Positions 48,601-61,822 of a stretch of DNA of 64,000 nt are shown here, piece after piece. Positions within the stretch are counted from its first letter, which is position 1, and every line of letters begins with the position of its first letter. The stretch spans positions 9,238,001 through 9,302,000 of the forward strand of contig CM059622.1 of NCBI GenBank assembly GCA_030435675.1, written 5' to 3'. The DNA comes from Steinernema hermaphroditum. Lineage: Eukaryota > Nematoda > Chromadorea > Rhabditida > Steinernematidae. The notes beneath the pieces are model-generated. The model was not told where the DNA came from. It ran no database searches and worked only from the letters and a program-made list of their open reading frames with translations. Both the position numbers and the translations under genes were made by a program.

Positions 48601-51600
48601 CGCAGTTGAATCCACTTTTTCCACAATTTGACCGATGTTAACCTGTTGCACTGCCGCTTTTCACTTTTTTCAACTAACCTCACTTTTCCACAACTTTCAC
48701 CCAGTTAACCTGTCGCGCAGCCCAGGCTAGTCGGCCTTATATATGTGTGTGTTGGGAAATTTTTGTGATCCAGTTTGGGGGTGCTTAGGGGGGGTGGTTT
48801 GGTGTGTTGGGGCTGAAATTTGAAGGAGAGTTTCTCTTGGGTAATAACTTTAAGTGTGTAAAATTTTAGGCCCAAATCGTGTCAGGAGCCCGAGTTAGGC
48901 CTGATTTTATGGTTTTTCAATAAAAATTCAAAATAAATTCATAGAAAAATTTTGTAATAGTAAGCTTGGTATCATTTTGAAGAGCAAAAAATTTTGAGAA
49001 AGTGCGATTTCTTCGATTTTGCTTAAAAAATTTAGAAAAAAAGATAAAAATCGTTTTTGACATCTCGACCAGTGAAGTTCCGGCCGTTTTCAACTCCTTC
49101 AGGAGATGTTTTTTCGACATAATTTTGGTATCATTCGATAGAGCTGTTCAAAATCTACAGAACTTATCGGAAGGATTTTTTTGATTCGCGTTAAATGAAA
49201 AGATATGCATCAAAACAGAAAATTTTGGTGATGAACGAAGTTGGAGATCGCGAAATCGGGTGGTCCCGACACGATTCGCCTGTGGGAGCAGGGGAGGTGG
49301 CAGCAAGTTGCAGACGAGCGAGCGAAGCGAGCGTCAACCTGTCGCGCAGTTGATTCCACTTTTTGCTTTTCTTCGACCGATGTTCTCCACAGCGGTAACC
49401 TTACTTTTTTCAACATTTTACGTGAACCCAAAATTCTCGCGAGTTAACATGTCGCGCAGCCCAGGCTAGTCCCCCTTATATATGTGTGTGTTGGGAAGTT
49501 TTTGTTACGTTTTGAGGGGTCCTTTAGGTGGGGTGGTTTGGTGTGTTTTTGATAAAATTTTGTATGGATAATCCTTAGGGGCGGAAATTTTTTTAGTGAA
49601 AAAATTTTCTGAAAATCGTGCCGGGACCTTAGAATATGGCCCATTTTAGGCAAAATCAATAAAAAATCGATTTTCGAAATCGAAAAACCACAAATTCTAT
49701 CGAACAGATTTTCGAGAAAAAATTTAGAAAAAAAGAAAAAAAAAGATTTTCACAAAAAAACGTCCTCCGTTCAAAACCCTACTCCTCTCTGGATTTTCGT
49801 TTGTTCTGCGCAAGCTTGGTATCAAACGAAAGCTGAGTAAATTCCGCAGAGGGTAGTTGTGGCGGATTTTTGAATTTCGAGTTTGTTTTCGAGAAATCAA
49901 CGAATTAAATTTTGGTGCGATTTTTGGTGAGGAAGTTCGTGGATTGCGAAAGCGATGCCAGGGGTCCCGACGCGATTCGCCTGTGCCGCAGTGGGAGGGG
50001 AGCAAGTTGCGGACGAGCGAGCGAGCGAAGCGAGCGTCAACCTGTTGCGCAGTTGCTTTCCACTTTTTCCACAACTTTCACCCAGTTAACCTGTCGCACA
50101 GCGCACCAGGCTAGTCGGGTTGAGATATGGTGGGGGTGGTAGAGCGTGGTGTGGGCAATCACGCGCACACCGACAAGGGAATGTTGCCAAGTGGCAGACG
50201 CGGATCGGGTTGAGATATGGTGGGGGTGGTAGAGCTTGGTGTGGGCAATCACGCGCACACCGAATCCCGTGCCCTCAATCAAGGTTTAACACCTAAACAC
50301 CCCTCGAAAGTTAGGCCCATATGAATATAGTCGACTTCGGCAACGATGATGAGAACGGGTGTGTGGCTGAACTGGATAGTGCCTTGGCTGCCAAGTTCGA
50401 CTCCGCTCCGGTCCATATTTTTTCTCCTCGCTTCTCCAACATATTTAAATTTGATTTTTTCCTCGCACCCAATCCTATCCCAACTTCAGTTATGAATACT
50501 AGCAATATTTAGCTCCTTCTTACAAGGGTACGGTAAAACATGTAAAGCTAAGATCGAGGCGAGACTAGGGACAAACGGTAGGCCTAGGTAAGTACATGAG
50601 CTGTGCAAAAAATCAGCTGCCCATATGCGCTCTATGTCCATCAAAAAGAGATGTAGTATTCTTTCCAAGCAACTGGAAATCCGTTTCCCACAGGTGATTC
50701 CCATGTGGCGAAATGTATACTTAAGGTATATCTGATAGTCGCATAGTGATCTATCGGGATGTCGACCTAGGGAACATGTATGAACACTTTGCCAGCAAAA
50801 CAAAATTGTGAGCTTAAGTATACACTTGGTCACTTGGGAATCACCGGTGAGAAACGAATGTTACATCGGTGAGAAAGGATGCCGCATCTTTTTGGGTGCG
50901 AGGAAAAAATCAAATTTAAATATGTTGGAGAAGCGAGGAGAAAAAATATGGGCCGGAGCGGAGTCGAACCTAAACCACAAAAATGGCAGCCAAGGCACTA
51001 TCCAGTTCAACCACACACCCGTTCTCATCATCGTTGCCGATGACGACTATATTCATATGGGCCTAACTTTCGAGGGGTGTTTAGGTGTTAAACCTTGATT
51101 GAGGGCACGGGATTCGGTGTGCGCGTGATTGCCCACACCAAGCTCTACCACCCCCACCATATCTCAACCCGATCCGCGTCTGCCACTTGGCAACATTCCC
51201 TTGTCGGTGTGCGCGTGATTGCCCACACCACGCTCTACCACCCCCACCATATTTCAACCCGATCCGCGTCTGCCACTTGGCAACATTCCCTTGTTAGTGG
51301 ACAGAACCAAGCACCTTCCCCTCACCTTCTTCCAGATGGGGACGCTTCTTTTGAGTTCGTTGATGGCGACTTCGACGGCTTCGATCGCCTCCATCCGGTG
51401 CGGAGAACTCGCTGCGATTACCACCGACGCCTCTCCCACAGGGACCTCCCTGAAGCGTGCAGTCGGCCAGGCATGGAGTGGTGAAGATACCCGATGCGAT
51501 GGTAGATCGCTATTCTCTCGATGCTGCCGAAGCGCTTGCGCACTTTGGCACAGAGCACACGGAGCTCGCGATAGGCCATCGGTTCGTAGCACTCGTATTC

Positions 51601-51825
51601 GAGCTTGACGACCTTCTTGCCATGGAAGGTATTCCGCGTTGTGCCTAGAAGGGGATTAGCAGAAGTAGGAAGAACGCCTACCAACGAAGACGGAAGTAGC
51701 GCCGCAGCTGGCGGAGGAGACGAAGCCAACCGCCTCTTCCGTGCTTATGGGATCGGACTGAACGCGGATGGAGTCGTCGGAAAAATTGAGAAGCTGGAAG
51801 CTTTCGAGTACAATTGCGGATTTCC
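45679..51825 (-). CDS. Molybdopterin synthase catalytic subunit (MOCS2B/MoaE)
   Basis: Transfers sulfur with MOCS2A to precursor Z, forming molybdopterin. Exons 51825-51682, 51644-51491, 51449-51326 and 45759-45679 join in phase. Motifs: [63 protein letters not shown] and PIWKKEIYGDGS; the Lys pair at the last junction is where MoaE proteins have the catalytic lysine. The last intron is 5.57 kb because a composite transposon (45773-51293) sits in it; the final 27-codon exon lies beyond and is perfectly in frame. Oddity: no in-frame ATG precedes the conserved domain. The first exon also serves, in another frame, as the last exon of the nicotinamide riboside kinase gene. Confidence 0.9.
45804..50114. 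repeat. Six-unit tandem array, Helitron-like joints
   Basis: Units: 45804-46547, 46548-47270, 47271-47993, 47994-48730, 48731-49469 and 49470-50114 (645-744 bp). Units 2 and 3 are both 723 bp and nearly identical. Each unit ends AGGCTAG, and the following unit begins TCGGCC or TCCCCC. Each also holds a GAGCGAGCGAAGCGAGCGTC motif about 30-170 bp before its end. No long open frame is supported. The array interrupts its host between A and T (GCGGA|TCGGG). Confidence 0.88.
50361..50408 (+). other. tRNA-like module, family B copy 2 left arm (deleted)
   Basis: A-box-like TGGCTGAACTGG is kept, but about 18 bp before the B box are missing compared with the other arms. Confidence 0.5.
50953..51018 (-). 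other. tRNA-like module, family B copy 2 right arm
   Basis: On the minus strand, TGGTTGAACTGGATAGTGCC is followed by AGGTTCGACTCCGCTCC and a T6 run (ATATTTTTTC), the best-preserved pol III unit of the family. Confidence 0.6.
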
Positions 51826-52490
51826 CTGAAACCTACCGTTTTGCGAAGCCACTCCCGCGTCGCCATCTCCCTTGAACCGTCGAGGAACGAGATACGGACG
51901 TCCTCTCGTGCCATGTCTACCGTATGCTTGAGATGCGCTTCATAAGCCGGCCACACTATCTGCTCGAAATATCTGAAGAGGCATTGAGAGCCACGAAGGC
52001 AAGAAGCTGGTTTACCCGGGGGTGTCCGGAGGATCGTAGTCGACGCGCTCTCCCCTTCGCTCTCGACACACGTCGAGGGGAAGACTCAGGAAGAGGACCC
52101 TGTCCAGCATCTCGAAGATCTCGGGAAACTCTGTGATCATGTTCCCCTCGATAACGACAAAGTGGCTCGCGTGGGCGGCCTTTTCGATGGCCCTCCTGAA
52201 GTCATTTCCGTTGATCTGAAAAGACTACTGCTGAATGCCTGCACGGCAGGACTCACCGAGGAAGGAGCGTCGTAATCGTAGAAGAACTCCGATGGGTCGT
52301 CGTCCTTCGGCACCTTCTCCACTTCGGCGATCGGCCGGAAGAATTCATCCTGACAAACTACGGTAACACTCTTCCCGTCGCCTACGGCGATCTCCTTTAG
52401 AATCCGCGAAAGCGTCGTCTTGCCGGCATTCGTACACCCAGCGATGCCGATGAGCCTCGCGAAGCGCGCGTCGCCGTTCCCCGAAACCAT
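51745..52490 (-). CDS. Nicotinamide riboside kinase (NMRK family)
   Basis: Phosphorylates nicotinamide riboside to NMN in NAD salvage. Exons 52490-52257, 52215-52016, 51972-51837 and 51825-51745 join in phase, 216 aa, close to the family's ~200. The P-loop is GIAGCTNAGKTTLS near residue 13; then VVCQDEFFRP, which aligns with the family's SQDDFF, and VIEGNMI. The lid region has CRERRGERVDYDPPDTPGYFEQIVWPAYE, the NMRK1 pattern. ACTTTCAG lies one base upstream of the ATG. The last 27 codons come from an exon that is also the first coding exon of MOCS2B in another frame. NSE1 ends 375 nt upstream on the same strand. Confidence 0.9.
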
Positions 52491-52864
52491 CCTGAAAGTC
52501 GCTTCGGCCAGCAGAATAAAGAGAAAAGAAAAAAGATTTGCAGTGCAAAGAACGCGAAACCCTCGATTATCGATTGGCGGCGGATTCGTCGCTCCGATCG
52601 GGTGGTCACCGCCGATGGAAGCAGAAGATAACTTTGCCGACGAACACCACACGACGGTGATGCTCCACGCCTTTTGCATATGATGTGCAATCTGGACGAA
52701 ATGAAGTAGAGAGAGGGACGGGGCTAACCTCGATTCGGCGGCACTACCCCATATGACAAAGGAATTCATTTAGGAGAACAACGAGAAAATACAGCCCGAT
52801 AAGTGACACATGTTCAACACTAACCGCATGATTATACCAGTGGAGACTAAGAACCTATGAACGT

Positions 52865-53801
52865 TCACAACGAATCATCGATCTCTGGGGGCACAAGCGG
52901 CTCACGACAACCATCACACAGCAATTGGTTGCCGCGAGTCGCTCTATTCATCGCCAAGTAGCAGTGCCTATGGAGCGTCACTCCGCACTGGCACTTCACG
53001 GCGATTGGCAGATTTGAAACGACGTTGCGGCACGTCGAACAGGAAGGGACTGAGAACGGCTGGAGATTGAGGGTCTGTCGGAGTTCAGCAAGGGTGCGCG
53101 GGTGCAGCCGTAAGATGCCATTTTCCTAAAGACAACCATGAAGGTGAAACGAAGCCGTGGAAACCAACATCGATCAGCCACTTCTCCGCGACCATCTTGT
53201 TGATCGTGTCCTGGATACTCTTCTTGGTCATCGTATACTGCATCATTCCGATCGCATTCAGCGCCTGGTCGATGGAAATGCGACCGTCCAGGCGCTCGCT
53301 GTGCACGTACATCAGCTGAAGCCACATGTCAAAGAGACCCATAGCCTGCTTCGAGTAGCCGCCGACGGTAGCCGCGAAAGTTTCGTTGAAAGGCATGTCG
53401 CTGACCTAAAGCCTCGCTTAGAGCTGAACGAAACGACTGTACAAACCATGACGTAGTAGGCCTTCTGCTCTTCGTCGTATTCGTCGACGACGCGGACGAT
53501 GTGGAAGAACACTTCGGAGAGCTTCTCGTTCATCGTTTGGAGTAGCGCCGCCTGCAGCGTCTCCTTCTCGTTCGTGCCGAGGTTTAGAAAACGGAATTTA
53601 CGGTGGTAGAGCTTCACGATCTCCAGAAAGTAGTCCGAGATCTTCAGATTCTGAAAACGATTCTGAAAACAGTACCAAAGTCCGCATTCATACCTCGAAG
53701 ACCGCTTCTCCCAGGAGCGTTTGTGCGAGAAGTTTGTGCATGTCGCCGTAGCCGTCCTTCGCCAGCGCCAGAAGGCGCTCGAACCACGTGGTCAATGCCA
53801 T
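52865..53801 (-). CDS. SMC5/6 complex subunit NSE1 (NSMCE1)
   Basis: RING-type component of the SMC5/6 complex that pairs with NSE3/MAGE proteins in DNA repair. Exons 53801-53694, 53650-53447, 53405-53169 and 53125-52865, all phase 0, 269 aa. The N-terminal winged-helix part includes MHKLLAQTLLGEAVFE and KKSIQDTINKMVAEKWLID, then ILRLHPRTLAELRQTL. The C-terminal variant RING reads CSTCRNVV...VKCQCGVTLHRHCYLAM...LLCDGC, ordered as in NSE1. TTCTTGCAG occurs 10 nt upstream of the ATG. Exon 2 has two acceptors 12 nt apart. It is probably the first gene of the operon that continues to 44420. Confidence 0.85.
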
Positions 53802-54390
53802 TGCCGCTAATCTGCAAGAAGAAGAATATACATAAAGTAGAGAAAGGACTCGATTAGAGTCACGGAGAACAAAAGGATACGGACGAACTGCAGTATCGGC
53901 CAACAGGATTCACAATTTATTGGTTGGAACCAGAAAACCTCGGAGATCAGCATGTGAACGCACAACAAACTGGAAATGAGGTCAAATCTCCAGCGAATTC
54001 TGCAGTTTCGACGAGCCACCCAGCTACTGAGGCGACTCGTCGTAGAGAACTACCCACAACTGACGCCTTGAATCATTTCAGATGTCCGCGATCTCGAGGA
54101 ACCCAAACAGCATCGCCATGCGCCTGAGCTGAATCTTCGCATCGTAACACATCGAAACTACAATCGAGTGGCTTATTTTCCGAGGCAACAGTGCCTATAT
54201 AATAAGATGGATTCGAGGCTCTAGGATGGATCCGTAGCCAGTGTACGGCCTCACAATGCCGGGAATTCGAACTTCGCGCGCAAATCGCCGTGTGTGGGCG
54301 CCGAGCGAGACCCGCAGCTTCGTGAGAGTGTGGGGACAGGCGTGCTCTGGTCGGCGCAGTAGTGAGGTATTTATTGGTGCACAGAAGCGT
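53802..54390. other. Intergenic region
   Basis: No gene seen. A minus-strand AATAAA at 54368-54373 ends the PTB-domain gene; the remainder probably contains the promoter of the NSE1 operon. Confidence 0.4.
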
Positions 54391-55375
54391 CTACAACTCG
54401 TTGAACATCGTGCGGGAGTGCCTCCGAGCCTTCTCGTCCTTCCAGAAGCGTCCGACGGAGACACTGTGCTCGTAGGAGCGTCCGAAGGGGTTGGCGACCT
54501 CGAAGCGCGGGAAGGGCTCACCGAAAGAACTCCCTCCAAGGTTCCTACAGTTACGTTCATAGGAGACCTGAGAGAAGGGATTACGGTACCTGGACACGGT
54601 AATGGAGCCACTGAGGTTGTCGAGGGAGCGGGATTTGCCGGAGGGTAGAGTGGAGTCGCCGAAGCGGCGGAGGAGGGGCGGGTCGTCGAGCTCGTCGAAG
54701 GAGGCGAGGTCGTCCACGGAGGCGCGGTGTCGAGCGCCGCGGAATCCGTCGACGTCACCTCCGTGGAGACGCCGCGGCATCCGGGCGGTCTCCGCGCGGA
54801 GCCTCCCGGAGGCGGAGGGAGGGGAGCGGGGCCTCTGTGGGAGGATACCGCTCTGGAAGAGGTGTTGCTCGAGGTCACGGATGCTCTGCTGCGTCTCGGG
54901 GCGCGAGATGAGCACCTGGAGGGTGGAGATCATGATGGCCGCGGTCTCGGGGCTGTCGCAGCGATAGCAGTGGACGTGCATCGGCGCCTGGGACTCTGGG
55001 TTCCGGACGAGCATGACGACGCCAACGACGTCGTCGAAGGGCGCGCGCCCCGTCATGCAGAAAGTGACGCAGTTGGCGGCGATGTGGAACTTCACCAGCT
55101 GCATCTTCACCTTTCCGCTTTTCGACACCGTCGGCACCGTCTGGATCAGTTTGAGGCCCTTCGAGGAGATCTGAAAGGGACTCAGGGTCATCGTGGAGGG
55201 AGGGGCGTACCTGGACAGTCGCCTTGTTAGGCGTGCGGCGGAAGGAGTCGCTCAGGGTCTGCCGCATAGCTGGGAGCACGACGGAGGCGCCGCGGACGCC
55301 CTCGGCCTCCTTGGAGCCGAGGTACCACACGTAGAAGTGCGACCTGGTCATCGAGCGGCTCCAGAGCCACGACAT
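54391..55375 (-). CDS. PTB/PID-domain adaptor protein
   Basis: Two exons, 55375-55211 and 55170-54391, phase 0, about 314 aa. The N-terminal ~140 residues look like a phosphotyrosine-binding fold: FYVWYLGSKEAEGVRGASVV, then KGLKLIQTV, KMQLVKFHIAANCVTFCM, VVGVVMLV, MHVHCYRCDSPETAAIMISTLQVLI. The YLG-K motif, the HRISFC-like block and the final helix have the right order and spacing. The rest is Pro/Arg/Ser-rich without a domain. PTB domains bind NPxY peptides of receptors; I cannot choose the subfamily. It starts 266 nt after the WDR47 stop; WDR47's AATAAA is at 55568-55573, and a Py-rich acceptor (TTTTTCTGTCAAG) follows near 55430, fitting an operon. Confidence 0.75.
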
Positions 55376-55640
55376 CGCGAGCCGAATGACAGCCACCGCC
55401 GTCGGAGGGGGCCGCGCGCAGTCTTGACAGAAAAACGTCAATCGTGGCCTCGAGAGTCATCTGGCACCTCTTCCCCCGAAGACGCAGCCGAAGATCGCCG
55501 TTTGTTCTCGGCGACGACGCCTGGGAAACTCAAACACTTCGGAAGGCCGTCGAGCCGGGATTTTCGCTTTATTCGAGGGCCTACTAACATAGAAGCGAAG
55601 CGCTATGTACATCGGGGCTAAAGCGACTGAGATCGACACG

Positions 55641-58842
<3,202 letters not shown>

Positions 58843-59318
58843 CTCGAGGGCGTCGCGTGGCTACTCCATGGGCGCTCGCTGAGCGGAGACGTCGTCGGGG
58901 AAGCTGAAATCAGTCGCGTTCCGGTGGCGTCTTCTGGCGGAGGAGGCGATCGGCGCGGCATCCGAAATGCATGGCTGCGAATTGATCCCGGCGCGGCGAG
59001 GGAGGGAAGGGAGCGCCGCTGCCGCTGGGGACGCGCCGCGCCGTCACGCATCCAAAAACGGCTTTAGGAGGGCATGCGGGACAGATGGCAGCGCGGGTGC
59101 ACGCCTGAACGACATGGGGGTCACGGCGCGCGACCCGAAACGGCAACAGCTGAGTCTATACGGTAGTCCGTTGGCCGAAATCCGAGGGGCACTTTCGAGT
59201 CAGCTGTCGTTTCGCCGTCGAAAAACGAACTCCCCTAACAGCGACACTTCGGAAGATATTATTAACAGAGAGGACAGAGAGACTTTGTACAGAATCTATG
59301 GCCTAGAGGGGCGCCGGG
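58843..59318. other. Intergenic region
   Basis: No exon supported. Lies between two minus-strand genes and probably contains the WDR47 promoter. Confidence 0.35.
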
Positions 59319-60735
59319 TCAGTGGGCCTCGGCCTCCTTGGGGGTTGTCGCCAGGTTGTCGATGATGGAGTCGATAAGGGTGGAGGTCTTCTCGGAGCCG
59401 CCGATGTCGGCCGTGTGGAGGCACTGCTCCGTCAGGGTGGCGAAGAGGGCGTCGGAGAGGCGATGCGCGTCGGCGTCGAGGCCCAGGTAGCGCAGCATGT
59501 CCACGGCCGCCCGGATGAAGGCCGTCGGGTTGGCCACGTTCTTGCCGGCCAGCGCCGTGCCCGTGTTTCGGGTACCCTGAACCGAGCAAGTCAGCGGCGT
59601 GGCTACGGTAGCCGGGTACCGTTTCAAATAGGGCGTATTTGTCGCCGACGTTGATGCCGCTGACGAGGCCGGGGCCGCCCACGAGGCCACAGGCGATGTT
59701 GCTGATGATGTTGCCGTAGAGGTTGGGCATCAGCATGATGTCGAACTGCTGTGGCCGACTAACGAGCTGCATGGACGCGTTGTCCACGATCATCGCCTCG
59801 AACTCAATATAGGGGTACTCGGCCTTCGCCATGTCGCGCGCCACCTGAAGTACGCCACTAGAGGCCGTCTCGGGGAACTTTGGGCCACCTGGAGGAAGAG
59901 ACCGTCGCCGAGCTTCTGGATGTTCGCCTTGTGCACCGCCGTCACCTTCTTGCGGTTGTTCGCCGCCGCGAACTCGAAGGTGTAGCGCGCGATGCGCTCG
60001 ATGTTCCGCCTCGTCACCAACTGCAAAGGGTCGCTGGACGCGGGTTACGGTAGCCCCACCTTGATGCTCTCGATGACGCCCTTGATGGTCTCGTGTTCGA
60101 GGCCGGAGTACTCCCCTGAAAAGTGGGCTTCTTCACTCAAACGGGGAAGGGGGACTGCCCTCGGTGTTCTCGCGGATGAGGACGATGTCGATGCCCTTGT
60201 GTCGCGTCGGGACCGTCGGGATGGAGACGCAGTGGAGGATGTTGGCGTAGAGGTCGAGGCGTCGGCGGATCTCCACGTTGCGGCTAATGAAGTCCGGGTG
60301 GTCGAACTTGGTCTCGATGTTGCCCTGCAGAGGAGAGCTCCTTCCAGGGGCCCGAGGGACCCACCTTGATGGCGATGCCGTTCCGCTCGCAGGCCATCAG
60401 GGCGAACTCGAGGGAGGTCGCGTTGAGGTCCTTCGAGTTCAGCTCTACCGTCTCGAAGTCGACGGGGAACTAAAGCGGCGTTCAAGTCGCCGGCGTCTCG
60501 GGACTCACGTGGGCGAACGAGAAGATGCGCTTGATGTGCTCCATCATCTCGGGTCCGATGCCGTCGCCCGGGAGCATCGTCACCTGAATCTCGTCGCAGG
60601 AGTCCTCCCATCAGTTCCACCTACCGTATGTCGACCACCGTATTTGGCGTGGGGCAGGCGCGTCCCGGGGTAAATGTGGGGGCGGATGGAGGAGAAGTGC
60701 CTCCGCGTGAGGAGGGCGAGCGACTTCGACGCCAT
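59319..60735 (-). CDS. Isocitrate dehydrogenase [NAD] gamma-type subunit, mitochondrial
   Basis: Regulatory subunit of the TCA-cycle enzyme IDH3. Exons 60735-60625, 60583-60509, 60469-60365, 60324-60159, a short exon ending at 60060, 60020-59889, 59844-59620 and 59576-59319 are phase-consistent, roughly 385 aa. The start [20 protein letters not shown] is a good mitochondrial presequence. Motifs: [65 protein letters not shown] and [23 protein letters not shown] and [19 protein letters not shown] favour the gamma over the beta subunit. The ATG follows CCTTTAG by three bases. The intron inside RENTEG|GEYS uses a GC donor (GAGG|GCAGTC). Confidence 0.93.
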
Positions 60736-61256
60736 GGCCTAAAGGGACGCAACGGAATGTTATCAGCACCGGAGGCGAAAACAAAAAACAAACGCGGACG
60801 GATCGATCGGTGATTGGAAGAACCGCTGTTTTGTTTGCGGAGAACAGGTGCCGCCTGGAAGGCCGAGGCCGATTCGGGACCAAGAGGGATCCGGCGGAGG
60901 CCCGGCCCAGCGAGGGCGTCGCGATCTGAGGAACGGCGCGCAGAGAAACCAGCTGCAGCACCACGTGCTCGGGTCCTGACGGATGCCGTTCAGAGGGTCC
61001 AGAGAAGAACCACCCCCCGGTCAACGACGCTCTTCTTCTGATGGGTTATCACGATGTTGTTGCAAGGAGATACAAAGTCCGCGAGCATCAAGAGATATGG
61101 GAGGAGACCTCAAAGAGCGAACTATACGGAGTTCCTCCAGCCCGACTTCCCTCAAATGACCTTGAAAACGTGAAAAGCAGAGTTTATGGAGTGAGATTCA
61201 GATAACAAGGCTAGAGGTAAAGAATGATACGGAGATGGAGAAGACTGCGCCGAAGG
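60736..61256. other. Intergenic region
   Basis: No supported gene. Contains the upstream region of the isocitrate dehydrogenase gene and the 3' region of the small gene at 61257. Confidence 0.35.
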
Positions 61257-61665
61257 TTACGGCCGCATCATGTACATCTGGACAGCCCAGAAGTGACCTT
61301 CGAGGTCCTGAAAGTTAGAAAAATTAGAACCGTCAAGGGAAGCGATACCGGCTGATCAGTGCGCAGCCGCTTCGTGGCAACATCCGTCATCTCATCAGTC
61401 TTTCGTTTGATGCACTCCTAAACGCATAATATTCTGACACCAAAAAAAGAACCCACTTTCTTCTGTTTAACTTCGGGCTTCACTGGAATCTGCTGGGTAG
61501 TGACAGCTTCTTGGGACGCTGGCGGAGATTGAGAGGCCAAATGTGCGTAAACTGCGCTACCTTCTGAAAGCTCATTCTAAAGGCGTTCTACAATAGAGCT
61601 ATACCTATCCCGAGAAGATTTCTTGCATCGCAGGGAATCTCCAACAAGCTGTCAGCGAATCTCAT
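61257..61665 (-). CDS. Small protein of unknown family
   Basis: Four phase-consistent exons: 61665-61605, 61563-61457, 61417-61349 and 61307-61257, 95 aa. It begins MRFADSLLEIPCDARNLLGI, then a Gln/Pro-rich stretch, a basic part (VKQKKECIKRKTDEM, TKRLR) and ends GHFWAVQMYMMRP. The intron sites are clear (CTTTCAG acceptors). I do not recognise the family. The ATG immediately follows TTCTTCCAG, and RRP7 ends 158 nt upstream on the same strand, so it is probably the second gene of an operon and may share a nucleolar or RNA-related setting. Confidence 0.65.
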
Positions 61666-61822
61666 CTGGAAGAACACGACGATACGACACCACAAAGAAC
61701 AAACACAGTGAGATAGCGGAGGTGGAATAACCATCCCGTATGACGTCCATAGAACAGAAGTTTTTACCGTTCCAGAAACAACAATAACAACAACGATGAC
61801 CAACAACAACGGAAGAAGGACG

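Larger units (their letters stand above)
50174..51203. mobile_element. TIR element, family B copy 2
   Basis: Arms 50174-50520 and 50890-51203 are inverted repeats matching family B copy 1 (35957-38843), starting CAAGGGAATGTTGCCAAGTG. The interior (50521-50889) keeps one half of the internal repeat found at 38061-38475. It lies at the centre of symmetry of the outer element, flanked by CCGA and TCGG. Confidence 0.88.
45773..51293. mobile_element. Composite TIR transposon in the last MOCS2B intron
   Basis: Outer ends CAAGGGAATGTTGCC at 45773 and its inverse at 51293, with TTA on both sides (45770-45772 and 51294-51296). Only ~31 bp of the left arm precedes a tandem array (45804-50114), after which the arm continues (TCGGGTTGAGATATGG..., 50115-50173). 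At the centre of symmetry a complete family B element (50174-51203) is inserted, and then the right arm follows. The original element was thus a small palindrome of about 180 bp. Confidence 0.85.

Noticed and set aside
46735..49184. Repeated ~60-70 codon frames in the tandem array (e.g. with [12 protein letters not shown])
   Set aside because: They recur because the DNA units are tandem copies; the frames are short, AT-driven and change between units without coding-type substitution.
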